Positions 62,685-64,000 of a stretch of 64,000 bases of DNA are shown here, piece by piece. A program made the position numbers and the translations under genes. The DNA comes from Scandinavium sp051650185. Lineage in GTDB: Bacteria > Pseudomonadota > Gammaproteobacteria > Enterobacterales > Enterobacteriaceae. The notes beneath the pieces are model-generated. The model was not told the DNA's origin. It did no database searches and saw nothing but the letters and a program-made list of their open reading frames with translations. How positions within the stretch are numbered: the stretch's first letter is position 1; the number at the start of each line of letters is the position of its first letter. The stretch covers positions 1 to 64,000 of the forward strand of contig NZ_JBOFIN010000014.1 in the NCBI RefSeq assembly GCF_051650185.1, in the 5' to 3' direction.

Positions 62685-64000
62685 TCACGCTTCCCCGAAC
62701 CCGTTGTTATCAATGACGGAACGGAACCACTGTCCCGATTTTTTCAGCGACCGCTGCTGGGTCGCCAGATCAAGGCGGTAAAATCCATAGCGATTTTTGT
62801 AGGCGTTTTGCCATGACCAGCAGTCGACGAAGGTCCACATGTGATAGCCCAGACAGTTGCTGCCGTCGGCAATGGCCTGGTGCAGATAGCTCAGATGCTC
62901 CTGCAAGAAGGCGATTCGATAATCATCCTGCACCTGGCCCGCGACCATAAACTGCTCTTCATCCTGAATGCCGATGCCATTCTCCGACACAAACCACGGC
63001 ACATTGCCGTAGGTGTTTTTCATCACCATAGCGATGTCGTAGAGCGCTTCCGGGTAGATTTCTATGCCCCGGGAAGTGTTCATCCGCCGACCGGGCATCA
63101 TGTACTCTTCAAAAAAACGTTCCGGCACGAAGGGCTGGCTGGCATCAAGCGGTGTTTCACGCGCTTTAACGCGACGAGGGCGGTAGTAATTAATCCCCAC
63201 CAAATCAACGCGCGTGTTAGCGATGAGTTCACAATCGCCAGGCCGTGCTTCCGGAAGCTGATTAAATTCTTTCAGGAGGGTCAGCAGCTCTTCGGGATAG
63301 TGGCCCAGCAGCATAGGTTCATTGATGCTGCGGGTGTAAAAGAGATCGGCCATTTTCGCCGCCTGAAGATCTTCTTCGCTATCGCTGCGCGGGTAGACCG
63401 GAATGACATCCATGATGATGCCAATCTTTCCTTGTCGGCCTGATTCGCGCCAGGCAGTAACCGCCTTGCAGTGCGCCAGCACGATGTGGTGCAGCACCTG
63501 TGCCGCACGACCAAAGTCACTGACGTAAGGGTAATGGCGTGGGTGCAGATATCCCGCTTCCGCCGGGATCAGCGGTTCGTTGAAGGTAAACCAGTACCGA
63601 ACTCTGTCACCGAACAGCTCGTAGCACAGGCGGGCATAGCGGGCAAAGGCGTCCACCACTTCGCGATTCTCAAAGCCGCCTTTTTGCTGCAGGGCCATGG
63701 GCATATCGAAGTGATAAAGATTGATAAACGGTTCAATACCCTGAGCCTGTAGCTCATCGATAACCGCGTTGTAGAACGCTACGGCCTGAGGATTGACCTC
63801 GCCATCTCCGTCAGGGATCAGGCGTGACCAGGAAATCGAGGTGCGAAATGAATTCAGGCCAATCTCTTTGGCGAGCTGAATATCTTCCTTGTAGTGCGTA
63901 TAAAAGGTGGAAGCCTCACGGCACCCGACCCCGCCGTGGAAGCGTTCATTGAAATGTTCGGAAGCATAGTCCCAGATATTTTCACCTTTACCGTCACCGG
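62685..64000 (-). CDS. Glycoside hydrolase family 1 (6-phospho-)beta-glucosidase, 5' end outside the window
   Basis: The frame is open from the window edge to the stop at 62685 and includes SFRTSISWSRLIPDGDGEVN, the LYHFDMP strand, the acid/base Glu in TFNEPLIP and the nucleophile Glu in FVSENGIG. Where simple beta-glucosidases have FEW near the C terminus this protein has WSW (DCWSWQNAYKNRYG). Loss of that glutamate and the Lys/Tyr that follow fit an enzyme acting on phosphorylated sugars, and so does the PTS gene downstream. The start codon lies beyond base 64000. Confidence 0.9.
   Translation of the reverse strand, partial: GDGKGENIWDYASEHFNERFHGGVGCREASTFYTHYKEDIQLAKEIGLNSFRTSISWSRLIPDGDGEVNPQAVAFYNAVIDELQAQGIEPFINLYHFDMPMALQQKGGFENREVVDAFARYARLCYELFGDRVRYWFTFNEPLIPAEAGYLHPRHYPYVSDFGRAAQVLHHIVLAHCKAVTAWRESGRQGKIGIIMDVIPVYPRSDSEEDLQAAKMADLFYTRSINEPMLLGHYPEELLTLLKEFNQLPEARPGDCELIANTRVDLVGINYYRPRRVKARETPLDASQPFVPERFFEEYMMPGRRMNTSRGIEIYPEALYDIAMVMKNTYGNVPWFVSENGIGIQDEEQFMVAGQVQDDYRIAFLQEHLSYLHQAIADGSNCLGYHMWTFVDCWSWQNAYKNRYGFYRLDLATQQRSLKKSGQWFRSVIDNNGFGEA

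Overview
The window is chromosomal DNA from a member of the Enterobacteriaceae, probably of the Enterobacter/Lelliottia/Leclercia/Kluyvera type. Much of the E. coli ydi/suf/pykF region is kept in order (pheT end, ihfA, btuCED, nlpC, ydiV, selO, hemP, aroH, ppsR, ppsA, rprA, ydiK, ydiJ, menI, sufABCDSE, ldtE, lpp, pykF, fumD, tRNA-Val genes, mdtK, ribC), with accessory blocks between these genes. The genus cannot be fixed from the sequence alone.

Layout. 1-5833: the last codons of pheT, an ihfA gene that lacks its usual stop codon, the vitamin B12 permease btuC with btuE and btuD, then nlpC, ydiV and selO. 5837-11800: a complete minus-strand haem-uptake operon (hemP-hmuRSTUV) with a Fur box at its head. 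11880-12010: a cluster of palindromic and REP-like repeats. 12021-16810: aroH (TrpR operator), ppsR and ppsA (Cra operator). 16961-19336: a GH3 beta-glucosidase-like gene where E. coli has other ydi genes; its 3' end meets the sRNA gene rprA. 19637-25840: ydiK, ydiJ, menI and an lpxP-like acyltransferase. 26050-31640: the sufABCDSE operon behind a Fur-type palindrome. 31742-35403: ldtE, lpp, pykF and fumD.

35432-41093: a TetR regulator diverges from a shikimate/dehydroshikimate catabolic operon (fused QuiC-type dehydratase, MFS transporter, AroE-like dehydrogenase). A ModA-like protein without a signal peptide follows. 41073-43931: a BtuCDF-type ABC importer behind a ModE-type operator, so probably molybdate or tungstate uptake (MolABC type). 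44230-49105: a four-gene chaperone-usher fimbrial operon. 49177-53425: an EvgA/EvgS-like phosphorelay pair. 53551-55861: a polar amino-acid ABC importer. 55952-58108: a YfiH/PgeF-family protein and two LuxR-type regulators.

58198-64000: three tandem tRNA-Val(GAC) genes, mdtK, ribC, a glgS homologue, a cellobiose-type PTS IIC gene and the 3' part of a GH1 (phospho-)beta-glucosidase that runs off the window.

Shared themes are metal, cofactor and haem supply (three separate BtuC-fold importers plus suf), control of the PEP-pyruvate node (ppsA and pykF each with a Cra site), and surface structures with a neighbouring environmental sensor. The most unusual sequence observation is the lost ihfA stop codon, which carries the reading frame through the gene's own transcription terminator.
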